From contig NC_058043.1 of NCBI RefSeq assembly GCF_020085105.1, forward strand, positions 15,818,167-15,882,166: a DNA stretch of 64,000 bases, written 5' to 3'. A program made the position numbers and the translations under genes. Positions 22,686 to 32,916 of this stretch are shown in pieces. Below the pieces are notes generated by a model that did not search any database, was not told the DNA's origin, and was given only the letters and a program-made list of their open reading frames with translations. The stretch is from Siniperca chuatsi. Taxonomy: Eukaryota > Chordata > Actinopteri > Centrarchiformes > Sinipercidae. Each line of letters begins with the position of its first letter. The first letter of the stretch is position 1.

Positions 22686-25600
22686 TTGAGCTGCACTTTT
22701 AAGTGTTTCAGCCATTTGTAGTGTCATGGCTATAGGGATGACGATGTCAGTCTGTCGGTTGGTCTGGTGGTCGGTCCACCACTTTGGTCCAGACTTAAAT
22801 ATCTCAACTATTAGATGGATTGGTACAGACATTCATGGTCCCCCTGAGGATGAATTGTAATAACTTTGAACCCTTGACCTTTCATCTAGAGCCATCATCA
22901 GGTCAAAAGTTTGTCCAATACTTAAGTTTATGACAAAATACTTGCACAACTAATGACATTCCCATCAGGTTGATGGATGCCACACAAATATGATTTTAAG
23001 TTGCTTGACACAAACATGATAAATGACTTCGTTTAGAAGAGGCTGTCCTGGATGGAGAAATACACCTTGTTTTCTCATTCATTCAATGGATTAAATTTCT
23101 AATCGTTAGAGGCACAGAGCACATTGAAGAAGCATGCCACTTGAACAGTGGAATTTTTTTTTTCTTCTAATCCTTAATGGGATGATGGAGGTTTAGTGTG
23201 TGTAGTATTCTTCTCTCCTCAAGTGAAAACGCTGACCTGTTCTGTTCATGGTGCTCTATATAGTCCTTTGCTTTATTGTGAGAGGTGTGCTGTGCACAGT
23301 GTCAACCAAATGGCCCGTCACAGTTATAAGATGTGCTCAACAGATAAGTCAAACACCCTGTCCAGAGTTCTGAGATTATTTGGTGCAGTAGGAAGCGCAG
23401 TTCTTCTAAAAATAAATACCACAAAATGACAGCATTCAAGCATTTTTCCTTTCGCCCTGGTACAGTTCACTTTGACTTACAGTACATTCACCACTTTCTT
23501 GTTCTGCCAGAAGTGAAAGAAAAACATGAATCTTGGCTGCTCTTCTGTAATATCATGATGTACAGCTCTTGAAAATGGAAAGAGGGTGATGTTGAAATCA
23601 AAAGGAGGACTGCGAAGATACTGCCATCACTTATTTGATTAAGAATACGCACTCTATCAAAGATAATTCTGAGGATAAAAAGTTAAACAAACATTGCATG
23701 AGTGCACAAAGTCCTTCACAATCAGTGGATCCTGGAGGAGAGTGTTTGTTACACTTTGACTGAACTGCCCTCAGCAAAAAGAAACTCACCTACATTGGAG
23801 TCTTAACCTGAGCGGCATTGCTTCAAAGAGAATGCAGTAAGTCAGTTAAGATCAGCAGAAAGTCAGTGACATTTGAATTGGCTTTACTTTCACACCTGGG
23901 TTTGGACTGACGATTTTTTTTTTAAGTGTTCTTTGAAATTAACATGAATTATATCCATAACAGCCAGTTTACATTTTCGACCAGTCCACCTTTCATGAAA
24001 CTGCTCCAAATGTTGTTCATTATTGCAAAATTCAGTAACATCGCAATGACTGTCAGTAATAAAAGGTGCATTAAACAATGATTTTGTTTTAATATCTGTT
24101 ATACAATAACAAATTTATTATAGTTATATGTTTCTCCATATTTAATTATTTAGATTTTTTTTAGATAAACTGAAAGAGTTTGTATTTCTTTTACAGTTTA
24201 GAAGATTCTTCTACTACTGAAGCTGAATAAACCATTAAAACAAACATTGGGTTATTTAAAAAAAATTGTCAAAAAGCTGAAAACAGGTCTGTTTTTCTTA
24301 GCTTATGAAAAGTTAACATTTTGGAAATACATGGTTTTCACTGGACAGCTACGAAGAGTTCACTATTTCATAGTTTAGTGTTTCTATTTCAGTATGAATG
24401 TGAAACAAATATAAATTATGTCCACATTGATGACATGTTAATCATGGCTTTTAAATGCTTTCCAAAATACCATGTTGAAAAGTCACAAATAATATTTATC
24501 ATGCTAACTGGTAATAAGAAATAGCCCAGCGGTTGAGTCAATCCATCAAAACAATTTAGGGGCCCCTATTAAAACATACACTTTTACATCTGTTGTGTAC
24601 AGTGCATGCATTCTTGGCTTTAATGTGTTTATTTACCTAATGTTGTGCAAAACTGCTTGGAGGAAGACAAAAACAGGGAGATGATTAGCTTGGCCAAGTC
24701 TGGCCTGTATCTAAATCTCTGGATGCTCTTAATGAACACTTGTGCAATTTTGCTCCAATAACACCACTTGAAAGGTTGTGGAGCACTTCTGCTCCCCTGC
24801 TCTTGCCTTTAATGGCAAACTCAAAAGATATGAGGGGCAAATCTGAACAAAGAATGCCGTTAAATGGAAATTATATAAACCACAGCTGGGAACAGAGATA
24901 GAAACTCTTTGATGTCCTGGTACATTTACTCTCCCGCTGACTTTCCCTGAACTGATAACCACTGTAAATGACACCCCCATTCATTTTTGTTCACTCTGGG
25001 GAAGTTTGAAGTTAAACACCATTGTGTTGCCTTGGAAGTGAAGTGGATTGCTTATGCATGCCCAAAGAAATATTGTGAGGTGGAAGGATGTATGTATGAG
25101 ACTGAAATATTGTTTTAGAAAAACAGATATATTTTTTTGTCACAAGGTTTATGGCCAATAAATTCACCAATATAAATCTTGGGCAAACATGATGCTCTAG
25201 TTATTGTGTCACTGAGCACTTGGCACACTAAAATAGGGGTAATATCTTCACAAACCAATAGGCTACATATATGAGGCAAATCACTGCTTCTGGTGAATGC
25301 ACCAGAGATTTATATCAGGAAAAAAAATGCATCAAACTAAATAAATAAATAAACACTGAGTGTGCCTTTACCTTCTCTTGGTGCAGCAGGATCCCATGCA
25401 GACCACATCTGGACAAAGAAGAAGGGAGTCCAGCACACAATGTAGGCAAGGACCACTACAAATGTCATTTTCACTGTGCGGATCTTTGCTTTTGAAATGA
25501 GCCTCACGCTGCTCACTTGAGAGAGGGGATGGGCGCCTTTGGAGGGCCTTGGAGTGAGAGCCAGGAAGTGCTCCCTTCTCGTTTTTAAATTGAAATTCTG

Positions 25601-26296
25601 CCATATTTTAAAACATATTAAGCCATAGCAAATGCTTAAAATTGCCACTGGGAAAATGTAAATGCTGAGACTCATCCATGTGATGTATGCTTTGGCACCC
25701 CATGGCTGTACAAAGTCCCCCCAGCAGTCATACACACCGTTCCCGACCTCCTTCAAAGAAAATATGTACGCTTGAGGAGTGCTGAATATCAGGCTGAGCA
25801 TCCAAGAGGCGATCACACAGAAGCGATCCTTTCTCCTGTGCACGGAGCGAAGTGGCTGGCAGATTGCCAAGCACCTGTCGATGGACATGAGGACAAGCAT
25901 GTAGGTAGATGCAAACATACCCACGACCTGGAGGTATTTGACCAGCCTGCACAGCAAATCCGGCCCGTAGAAGCGAAATGTGATATCCCAAATGAGTTGC
26001 GGTAAGACCTGAAAGATTGCAACAACAAGGTCTGCGATGCTCAAGTGCTTCATGAAGTAATACATCCGAGAATGGCTGTGCTTGGGGGCGTGGATAGCCC
26101 ACAGGACGCACAGGTTACCGGTCAGAGCGAGCAGCAGCACCAGGACAAGGACGGTAACTTCAATTTTGGCCACTTCTTCATTTCGTTTCAAAGGATTGAC
26201 TGTGGTGTTTCCTAAATGGCTCTCATTTCCACGACTTGAGTTGCTCCAGGAAACATTCTGTGCCCAACTATTCTGCTCGCGTAAAATGTCCTCCAT
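21844..26296 (-). CDS. oxtr: Oxytocin (isotocin) receptor, two coding exons, 395 aa
   Basis: This is a Gq-coupled class A receptor for oxytocin-family nonapeptides at the plasma membrane. Exon 1 is 25372-26296 and exon 2 is 21844-22106; the intron (22107-25371) splits the frame after PREG in phase 1, just before TM7, as in mammalian OXTR. The chosen start is the ATG at 26296 ([10 protein letters not shown]); the frame is open further upstream without an ATG. N-glycosylation sequons are at N14, N19, N24 and N30. Landmarks: [10 protein letters not shown] in TM2, [20 protein letters not shown] in the first loop, C116 and C191 for the disulfide, DRC (140-142) in place of [16 protein letters not shown] before TM6, [12 protein letters not shown] in TM7, and a cysteine cluster CFFCCC for palmitoylation. 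Whether this is the 'a' or 'b' teleost copy cannot be told. Confidence 0.97.
22641..22683. repeat. (GT)n microsatellite in the oxtr intron
   Basis: About 20 GT units with one GA interruption near the left end. Confidence 0.95.
22700..22870 (-). repeat. Dispersed repeat family B, inverted copy in the oxtr intron
   Basis: Reads on the minus strand: ATTCATCCTCAGGGGG, TGAATGTCTGTACCAATCCA, GTTGAGATATTTAAGTCTGG, ACCAAAGTGG. It matches the 18200-18490 and 43810-44213 copies, including the characteristic AGTCTGGACCA word. Confidence 0.75.
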
Positions 26297-27200
26297 TGTG
26301 CGTAAAAGCGCCACTTTGGCGCAGTCAGCTGTCACATCACAATAAAGATTCAGAACCGCTATCCGCTGTATGGTAGTGTAGTTGCCCCGCGCAATGTATT
26401 GCCAGCTCACTCCGTTAAAGTTGTTTCTGTGAGTTGCCCTCAGGTTAAATTACTGTCCAAAAGTGATCGCTCTCATCTGCAGAGAAACAAAATGTAATAC
26501 TTTTGTTGAAAACTGATTCTTTGCTCACCCATCTCAAGCCTTTGAACTATGAAAACTTCACAAAGAAATTATTTGACCACATAACCATATGGAGTGATTT
26601 TATTACCTTTAAAGCGATCCTTTGCACAGTTATTTTGGGACCTCGCAGCACCGCAGTCCTCATCACTCACTGCGTCCAGTTTGGTGTCTGCTTTGCTGAA
26701 GCTCTGTATCTTACCAATCTCAGTAACCCCCTCCCCTCATCTTATTTTCCTTCGAAGGAAACTGTCTGGGTTGAGTATGAGCAGGCTGCATGTTATTACC
26801 CCCCGGGCGCGCGCTCTCTCCCTGTCCCTTTGAGTTTAGGTTTTGACTTTGTGGAGTCCTTTGTGCTTTGTAAAATCAAACGTCCCTGAACAACAGGAAT
26901 ATATAAGATACCCCTTTTCCACGTGCACGCGCATGTATATATGTGTGTGTGCTGGAGCCATTTGACTCCCAAGACCACCACCCCCTGCTCCCACCACCAG
27001 CAGGAAAACCCGTATATAGTCAAGGAAGTTGTTAAATTGATGTAATGGTTGGTCATCATATACTAAACTGTGACTGCGGGATGGCGAGTGCTACATCTTG
27101 ACAGATATTTCTGTAGTGCTACTGGACGACGGTTGCATCTCGACTGAGTGACTGATTTGCAGTGAATCTTTTCCGTTTTTGCATTGATTCTGCCAGCATC
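26297..27200. promoter_or_regulatory. Region between the divergent starts of oxtr and the unidentified block
   Basis: The oxtr ATG (26296, minus) and the candidate ATG at 27201 (plus) point away from each other across 0.9 kb. On the minus strand CTTATATATTCC (about 26896-26907) is a possible TATA box for oxtr, which would imply a 5'UTR of roughly 0.57 kb. A GC-rich patch CCCCCCGGGCGCGCGC is near 26800-26815. Functional assignment is inference. Confidence 0.35.
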
Positions 27201-27546
27201 ATGGCCATGGAGAATACAGGTAATCATTCAGGGGCCTTGACTCCAAAACATAGAAATCTTGCTGATACTGATTTGTTTATGGCTCCTAGAAAGATTAAGT
27301 GTCCCCCTAAAAACCCCTGATTTTCTGGATCAAAAGGCTTGGGCTCCACAGTATGAATGGGATGTGGAAGACTTCATGGTATCAGGATGCTTGTTTGACC
27401 AAGGAGCAGTCTATCTCTCCACAAGAGAAGCTAATACATATAAGATCTACAAGAGCTATGAAAGTCTCAAAAGAAAATGTTTTGACACTCCAATAAATGA
27501 GCAGACTCCAGAGGCTGATAAGAAGAATAAACCAACATTGGGGTGA
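27201..27546 (+). CDS. Unidentified two-exon open frame upstream of oxtr, 91 aa
   Basis: I do not recognise this protein. ATGGCCATGGAGAATACAG (27201-27219) has a good start context and is followed by GTAATC; the acceptor CTCCTAG ends at 27289. Joining them across a 70-base intron keeps the frame (phase 1) and gives MAMENTERLSVPLKTPDF, then WAPQYEWDVEDFMVSG, FDQGAVYLSTREANTYKIY and KRKCFDTPINEQTP. Composition is that of a real soluble protein rather than a random frame. The frame stops at TGA just after PTLG. Shifting one base at a run of four Gs would continue it through DDIFNCT to a good donor (GTGAGT at about 27567), so the stop may be a frameshift in a decaying or mis-sequenced gene. Further coding-like pieces follow to 28373. 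Confidence 0.4.
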
Positions 27547-27615
27547 TGATATCTTCAACTGCACAGTGAGTCAATGCTTTTAGCATCTACATAATTTGAA
27601 GCAACCCCTTGTTAG

Positions 27616-28373
27616 ATTCAAAAGGAGGAAAATTCCTCTCTGATCCTACAGCGTATAAGAGTGTCACTTTCCAAAGAGAGCCACCAAATATGGAGAAGGA
27701 TGCTATCTGGAACTGGAACACCATGCTTTGGTTGATTGCATCTAAGACTGACGCTGTGATGTAAACTGGAACAGGCTCATTCAGGGGTGATTACAGGTGT
27801 CAAGTCAAAAAGCATAATTCAAGTGTGCAGGGTAGTGAGTCATGAAACTGATGTGATCCTAAAAACCATCATAAAAGTAAGTAATAGGCCTTTTTTTAGT
27901 CATGGTTCTCTAATGAACCTATTTACTGTATGATCGATTATTAGAATCACTTTAAATAATTTTGCTTTGCTCATGCAACACTCAGGTGAAAAAATCTGAA
28001 TACCTGATTAAATGAGTTTTGATTAGTCACACAAAAGTGATCACTGAAAAAAGTGTATGCAAATCTAGGGAATTACTATCTTTTGCAATTAAGTGGCACA
28101 TGATGACAGTGTATTTTTTCAATATATTTCCTAAACATAGAAGTATTTATTTATTTATTAAGAAATTAGGTTCCAAAGTGACTTGCTGTTTCCATGGTTA
28201 CCTGCAGGAGTCAAGAGGCCACTCCTTCGTTACAGGACGAACAAGTTGAGATTGCTTGGGCACCAATGAGGAAGCCTTTGACTCTCAGGGGAGGAGACTG
28301 TGGAACAAAAGATTCAACAAGAGATCAAAATGTTATAAAAGGACTGTTGCAGAGGATTTTAAAATGTATTTAA
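27616..28373 (+). pseudogene. Further coding-like segments of the unidentified block
   Basis: Three segments look exonic but do not join in one frame. First, 27616-27764 after a TTGTTAG acceptor reads SKGGKFLSDPTAYKSVTFQ and then MEKDAIWNWNTMLWLIASK before a TAA. Second, 27760-27876 in another frame reads CKLEQAHSG, then IIQVCRVVSHETDVILKTII up to a GTAAGT donor. Third, 28208-28373 after a CTGCAG acceptor reads SQEATPSLQDEQVEIAWAPM, then GGDCGTKDSTRDQNVIKGLL, and stops. Splice-like borders plus frame breaks suggest a decayed multi-exon gene. No family was recognised. Confidence 0.3.
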
Positions 28374-28817
28374 TGAACCACATATCTTTTTGAAAAGAAT
28401 GCCACAAGTGAAATGTACAAAGAGAGGAATGAAGGGTTTGTAATAACCTAATGGCATCTCATAATTCACTGACTTTGCAGTCACACACAGCCCCCATTTT
28501 CAGTAAATAGAGGAATAAAAAAGAGAATTTCTGACATGCTGGGGCATATTGCAGGGCTTATGCCAGATGGCTGACATGCATTAGACCTAGCTAGACCTGT
28601 CATATGCAAGTTCTGGTTGATAAAATAGATACAATATTTGTGGTCAATACATCATCAAACATTTCATATTTACCTGAAAGTCAGCTAAGGTGCTATTCTT
28701 TTGGACATATGTGCTGTATTATTTTTCTATAACATTGAATATGACTAATTATGTGGAAAAACGTGTACTGCTGGTCAATCTTCGCTTTGATGAATAGAAG
28801 AATAAACTTGATTAGCA

Positions 28818-29216
28818 TCAATTGTCCTTACTTGAATATATGAGTTTATTACAAAATCTAATATCAGAGAACATCTTGGTACTGCTTGCATAAATGGACA
28901 CAGTCAATACCAAAAACTTAAACTCTTCATACATTTGTCTAAGCTTTATTTGGTACCTAAGCCTTGAAGAAATCACGCCATAAGGGAGGGTGAGACACTG
29001 TCTGCGATTGATGGCCGAGACCAGATCCATCCATGAACATCCATGTTCATTATAAAGGTGAAGCATCTCCACAGTCTTCAGCTCATCTTTTACCTCCGGG
29101 CATAGCATGCCATGTCTGAAGGACTCAGGGATGATTTTCAGGTAAACTATCATGTCATTGCATAACTTAAACACTCCTTTATACATTTCTCTCACAACTA
29201 AATATGCAACAATCAA
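28818..29216 (-). CDS. Unidentified open frame, possibly a gene fragment
   Basis: A 132-residue open frame on the minus strand. The middle (ESFRHGMLCPEVKDELKTVE then MLHLYNEHGCSWMDLVSAIN) has protein-like composition and differs from the AT-driven frames around it. I do not recognise a family. No clear splice borders were identified and the ends of the frame degrade into ordinary AT-rich sequence. It could be an exon of a decayed gene or part of an old transposon. Confidence 0.25.
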   Translation of the reverse strand: MIVAYLVVREMYKGVFKLCNDMIVYLKIIPESFRHGMLCPEVKDELKTVEMLHLYNEHGCSWMDLVSAINRRQCLTLPYGVISSRLRYQIKLRQMYEEFKFLVLTVSIYASSTKMFSDIRFCNKLIYSSKDN

Positions 29217-30799
29217 AAAGTTAAAGTTTGGAAAATAACATCCTCATCATTTATTAGGAGTTTACAGACAAAAACTCAGTTAATTTGTTGATCAAGATTG
29301 TGTAGGTGTGGTTTGATCAGATTTGATTGACAGTGACCTGGAAATATAAATAAGCAACCCCAAAACTATCATCACATTTTGATTCAAATGGTGCAACATA
29401 TTGACTGGTGCACGGAAGTATGTGCCATTAAATTTGACCTAACTCAGCTCAGATAAAAACACAAACCAGAAATCTCTCATGTCATCTCATCTTGTGTGTT
29501 CATTTAAGACCCTACCACTCATAGTAAGAAGCTGAGTAAGAAAAAAGGTTTTCAGGACCTTTTAAACTGCTGACATCACGCATCTTCACACAATGCATGA
29601 AGCACCAACATGAAGACAGAAAAGCTACCAAAACCAGAAAAAAGCAGTTTTTGAATCCTCCAGGAAGTTCATGTGGTTGGTCATATTAAAGTATAATGAC
29701 TGCAAGGCCCCAAGCAGACCCTTAGTTTGTTTATGCCTCAGGCTGCTCTGAGTGTATCAGCCAAAAGTCTGTGCAATCATTCATTCAAAAGCATCTTAAG
29801 ATATCACTGATTTTGTTTGTTTGATTGTTGTTTTATCACTGCTTAAACATAATACAGTATTTGGTGTCAGACATTATGTTATGCATTAATGAATAGTAAC
29901 TTGCACCATGGCCCCATTAATTTCTGCTTTCCTGAACAACACATACTGTGCGGTACATAAAGTTTTATTGAACCCTGATACTATACTAAGCGGCAGCAGC
30001 TGGGCAAACCCCCAAGCATTGGCACTCTGTGCTGTTGTGTACATATTTTAAGGGCAACAACTAATTTCTAAGATGCTTTAACAGTATGGTCATTAACAAG
30101 TTATGACATGTTATGTAAACTCAGTGCAAAGAAGGTGTTTGTTATGAAAGCACAACATAATCTTCTGAAAAACATTTAGACTTTTATGAAACAATAACGA
30201 ACTCTCACACAATATAAAATTCAATGGGACATTTCATTAAGAGGAGCTGAAAACTGGGGAATACTTTTCAATAATACCATTTCTGTTTCGGCTCCTGCCT
30301 CCTCTCACATTAGGGTTTAGTATTCATTAGAAGCCTTGTCTTAAAAATAAATCTGCCTCAAAATGTTCTGGCCAGTAATCATACGAGAATTACTCATTTT
30401 TACATGGGAAATAATTCATCTTAAATCGTTGGCAGAGACAGGTGAATGCTAATAATTAAGATCTGCTAGACATGATTTCACAATGGCAATCAATCTGTTG
30501 ATGATGATGTATTCCTTAATATTCTCCTGTGAAATGACTTAACTGCTAATTCGAATTGGACTAAAAAAGGAACATTTTACGTAATTTCAACATAACGTAT
30601 TTACAAATTCTACTACATTTATTTGGCATCTAAAGGATTTTGCAGACAAATATATCATAACAATTAAATTGCCCTTGAAATTGAATTAGTAACAATACAT
30701 CTTTACAGATATTTTTAGATTAGAAGCCAAATCCACAACCTAATATACTGAAAATAATCAAATTATCATGTACACCTGAAGTCAGAAATTAGGAAAGCC
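29217..30799. other. Gene-free stretch
   Basis: AT-rich sequence without recognisable frames or clear repeats on either strand. Confidence 0.5.
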
Positions 30800-32480
30800 C
30801 AAACAAAAAAGCAAATAGTGGTAGCTGTCCTTTTTGATGTAGAAAAAGCATTCGATATGTTGTGGAAGGAAGGACTACTTATCACATTAAGTAAGTTAGG
30901 GGTGGGTGGCAGGTTATATAGGTGCTGGACTTCCTATTTGGCAGGACAATAGAGTTAAGGGTGCGAACAGAGTACTCAAGAGTATCCCAAGTTGAAAATG
31001 GTACCCACAAGGCAGTGTCTGCAGTCCTGTTTAATTTAACATCATGATAAATTATATTTTTGAACAAGTTGAGAAACGCATAGGGAAAACGTTTGTAGTG
31101 TGATTCAGCTACCGTGAGTTCTCTGACAGGATATAGGCACCGACACACAACTACCAGGTAATGTCCTTTATTGTACCACTGCTCATACACACAGTATTTA
31201 CAATGTATGCACATAAGCTTGCCCTTGGTTTTCCCAGCTTGGTGGCATTGCTCGAGGTGAGTCTTCTCAGGCTTCTTGCTCCTGTGCAAACAATCCTCGA
31301 TCTGCGGCTGATCCGCTCTCCCTGACACTGCTCACCTGAGCCACTCCCCCACCTCTCCCTCTCTGCAGCTGACAGCTAACCATGCCCACTTCCACATTGT
31401 TGTTTGCGGATGATGGGGCCTTATAGATATGAGGTCGAAATCGAAAAGATATATACAGAATAAATTGCAGGCTGCAATTGAGATAGTTTGAGCAGTGGGC
31501 AAATAAGTGGGGTTTTAAGTTATTCATAGCAAAGACACAAGTGATATGTTTTTCTAGAGGTCATAAAGCAATATCCTTGAAATTATATGGCCAAACACTT
31601 GAGCAACTGAATGTGATTAGGCTTCTGGGAGTATTGTTTGATGAAAAGCTGACTTGGAGGCAGCACATCGATAAAGTACAGGACAAGTGTAAAAAGGTCA
31701 ACAATCGCTAACAAGAGACTGGGGAGCAACCAGAGCATCATAGTTGAATGTGTACCAGGCCCTTATTAGATACATTAGATTATGGATGTGTAGCTTATAT
31801 GTCAGCAGCAGAGAGTCACCTTAATAAACTGGATGTGAAGCAGGCACAAGGACTAAGAATATGCAGTGGAGAATTTAAATCATCTCCAGTAGCTGCAATA
31901 CAAGTTGAAATGGAGGAAATTTCATTATGGATAAGAAGAATGAAATTTATGCTGGCATACAGGGTTAATCTGCAGGGTCATAGTAGCGCTAACCCTGCAA
32001 TGGCCATCCTGCAGGACTGTTGGGAGCACAATGAAGCCTTGGATGGATAGGAGATATAAAAGCAAGTATAGGTTATTGTAACATCCCTGGCCAAGCAGTC
32101 ACTCAGATCACAAACAATAAAGCTGAGGGTAAAACAATCATAAAGAGACTAATGCAAAAAGTATGGCAAGAAAACTGGGACATAAATGATACAGGAAGAC
32201 ATCTATACAATATCCAGAAACATGTTGGGTTGGGAAGAAGGCTGGACAGGAACCGAAAGGAACAGGCAGTCATTACCCGTCTCAGGACAGGACATACTGG
32301 ACTTAATAAGACACTTCATAAAATAGGCAAACACCCAAATGGTGGATGCACAAACTGTGGTCATCCTGAAACTGTCCAGCATGTGCTGCTGGAGTGCAGG
32401 GCCTATGAGGAGGAAATGAAAGAACTGACATTAGCATTAAAGAAAGCTAAGCTAAGTTTCACCATAGGGAAATAATACAT
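30800..32480 (+). mobile_element. Degraded non-LTR retrotransposon (LINE, I-clade/Nimb-like), 5'-truncated
   Basis: The reverse transcriptase begins with VAVLFDVEKAFDMLWKEGLL (from about 30820) and continues GVGGRLYRW. The FADDGA catalytic motif is at about 31400-31420. The thumb and later parts read LEQLNVIRLLGVLFDEKLTW, LDTLDYGCVAYMSAAESHL and AVITRLRTGHTGLNKTLHKI. The end has a CCHC zinc-knuckle-like C-TNC-GHPETVQ-H-VLLE-C. The order and the C-terminal GHTGLN...GKHPNG pattern fit I/Nimb elements of fish. Most of the RNase H part is missing near 32045-32150, stops and frameshifts are many, and the middle is split by a nested LTR (31094-31396). The copy is dead. Confidence 0.85.
31094..31396 (-). 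mobile_element. Solo LTR nested in the LINE
   Basis: About 303 bases that interrupt the reverse transcriptase frame just before the FADDGA motif; the LINE frame resumes right after it. Read on the minus strand the insert starts TGTGGAAGTGG, has AATAAA (31167-31172 reversed) and ends CACTACA, so it has TG...CA ends and a poly(A) signal as an LTR should. The flanks CGTT and TGTT look like a 4-5 bp target duplication altered at a CpG. No internal retroviral genes are present. The family is not identified. Confidence 0.75.
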
Positions 32481-32629
32481 ACTTGGAGATGTGGCATGGG
32501 GAAGGAAACACAGTTAATAGAGAGAATGTTGTTGTTTCTTTTGTTTTGTCTTTTCTTTTCTATTTTCTTTGTCTGCCAATCTACTGGTGGCCAACTGCCA
32601 ATCAAAAAAAAAGAAGAAGAAGTCTTCTT

Positions 32630-32916
32630 GCCAGTTCTTCTTCTCTTCATGTCAAGCGTTCCAGCCTTTCCTGGTGTTTTGGACTTTCTTCCTCGCGTGT
32701 TGGCCTTTCTGCTTGTTTCACTGGACTCTGGATTTCCTGCCTGCCCCTTCGGATTTGTTTGCCTGATTTGGACTGCCTTACTGATTTTGACCTTTGCCTG
32801 CCTGATCATCACTGTATATTGGCTTTTTATTAAATCATTGTACTTGCACCAGCTCTGTCTCTAGTCTGCAACTGGGTCCCATCTCTTGTGTTACCCTGCT
32901 TGAACTAACTGTGACA
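32630..32916 (+). repeat. LTR-like or retrotransposon 3' end
   Basis: Pyrimidine-rich sequence with repeated TGCCTGCC and GACTGCC words, then TTTTTATTAAATCATTG, then CTGCAACTGGGTCCC, ending GAACTAACTGTGACA. This order (A/T-rich poly(A) region, TGCAxxTGGGTCC, final GTGACA) is typical of fish Gypsy-type LTR ends. The left border is unclear. Open frames here (32459-32864) are artefacts of the biased composition. Confidence 0.45.

Larger units (their letters stand above)
22107..25371. other. oxtr intron
   Basis: Minus-strand donor GTAAAG is at 25366-25371 and acceptor CTAG at 22107-22110. The intron holds a (GT)n tract and an inverted copy of repeat family B; otherwise no recognisable element or exon was seen. 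Confidence 0.85.

Noticed and set aside
32459-32864. Several overlapping frames on both strands of about 100-120 residues
   Set aside because: Driven by pyrimidine-rich low-complexity sequence of a retrotransposon end.
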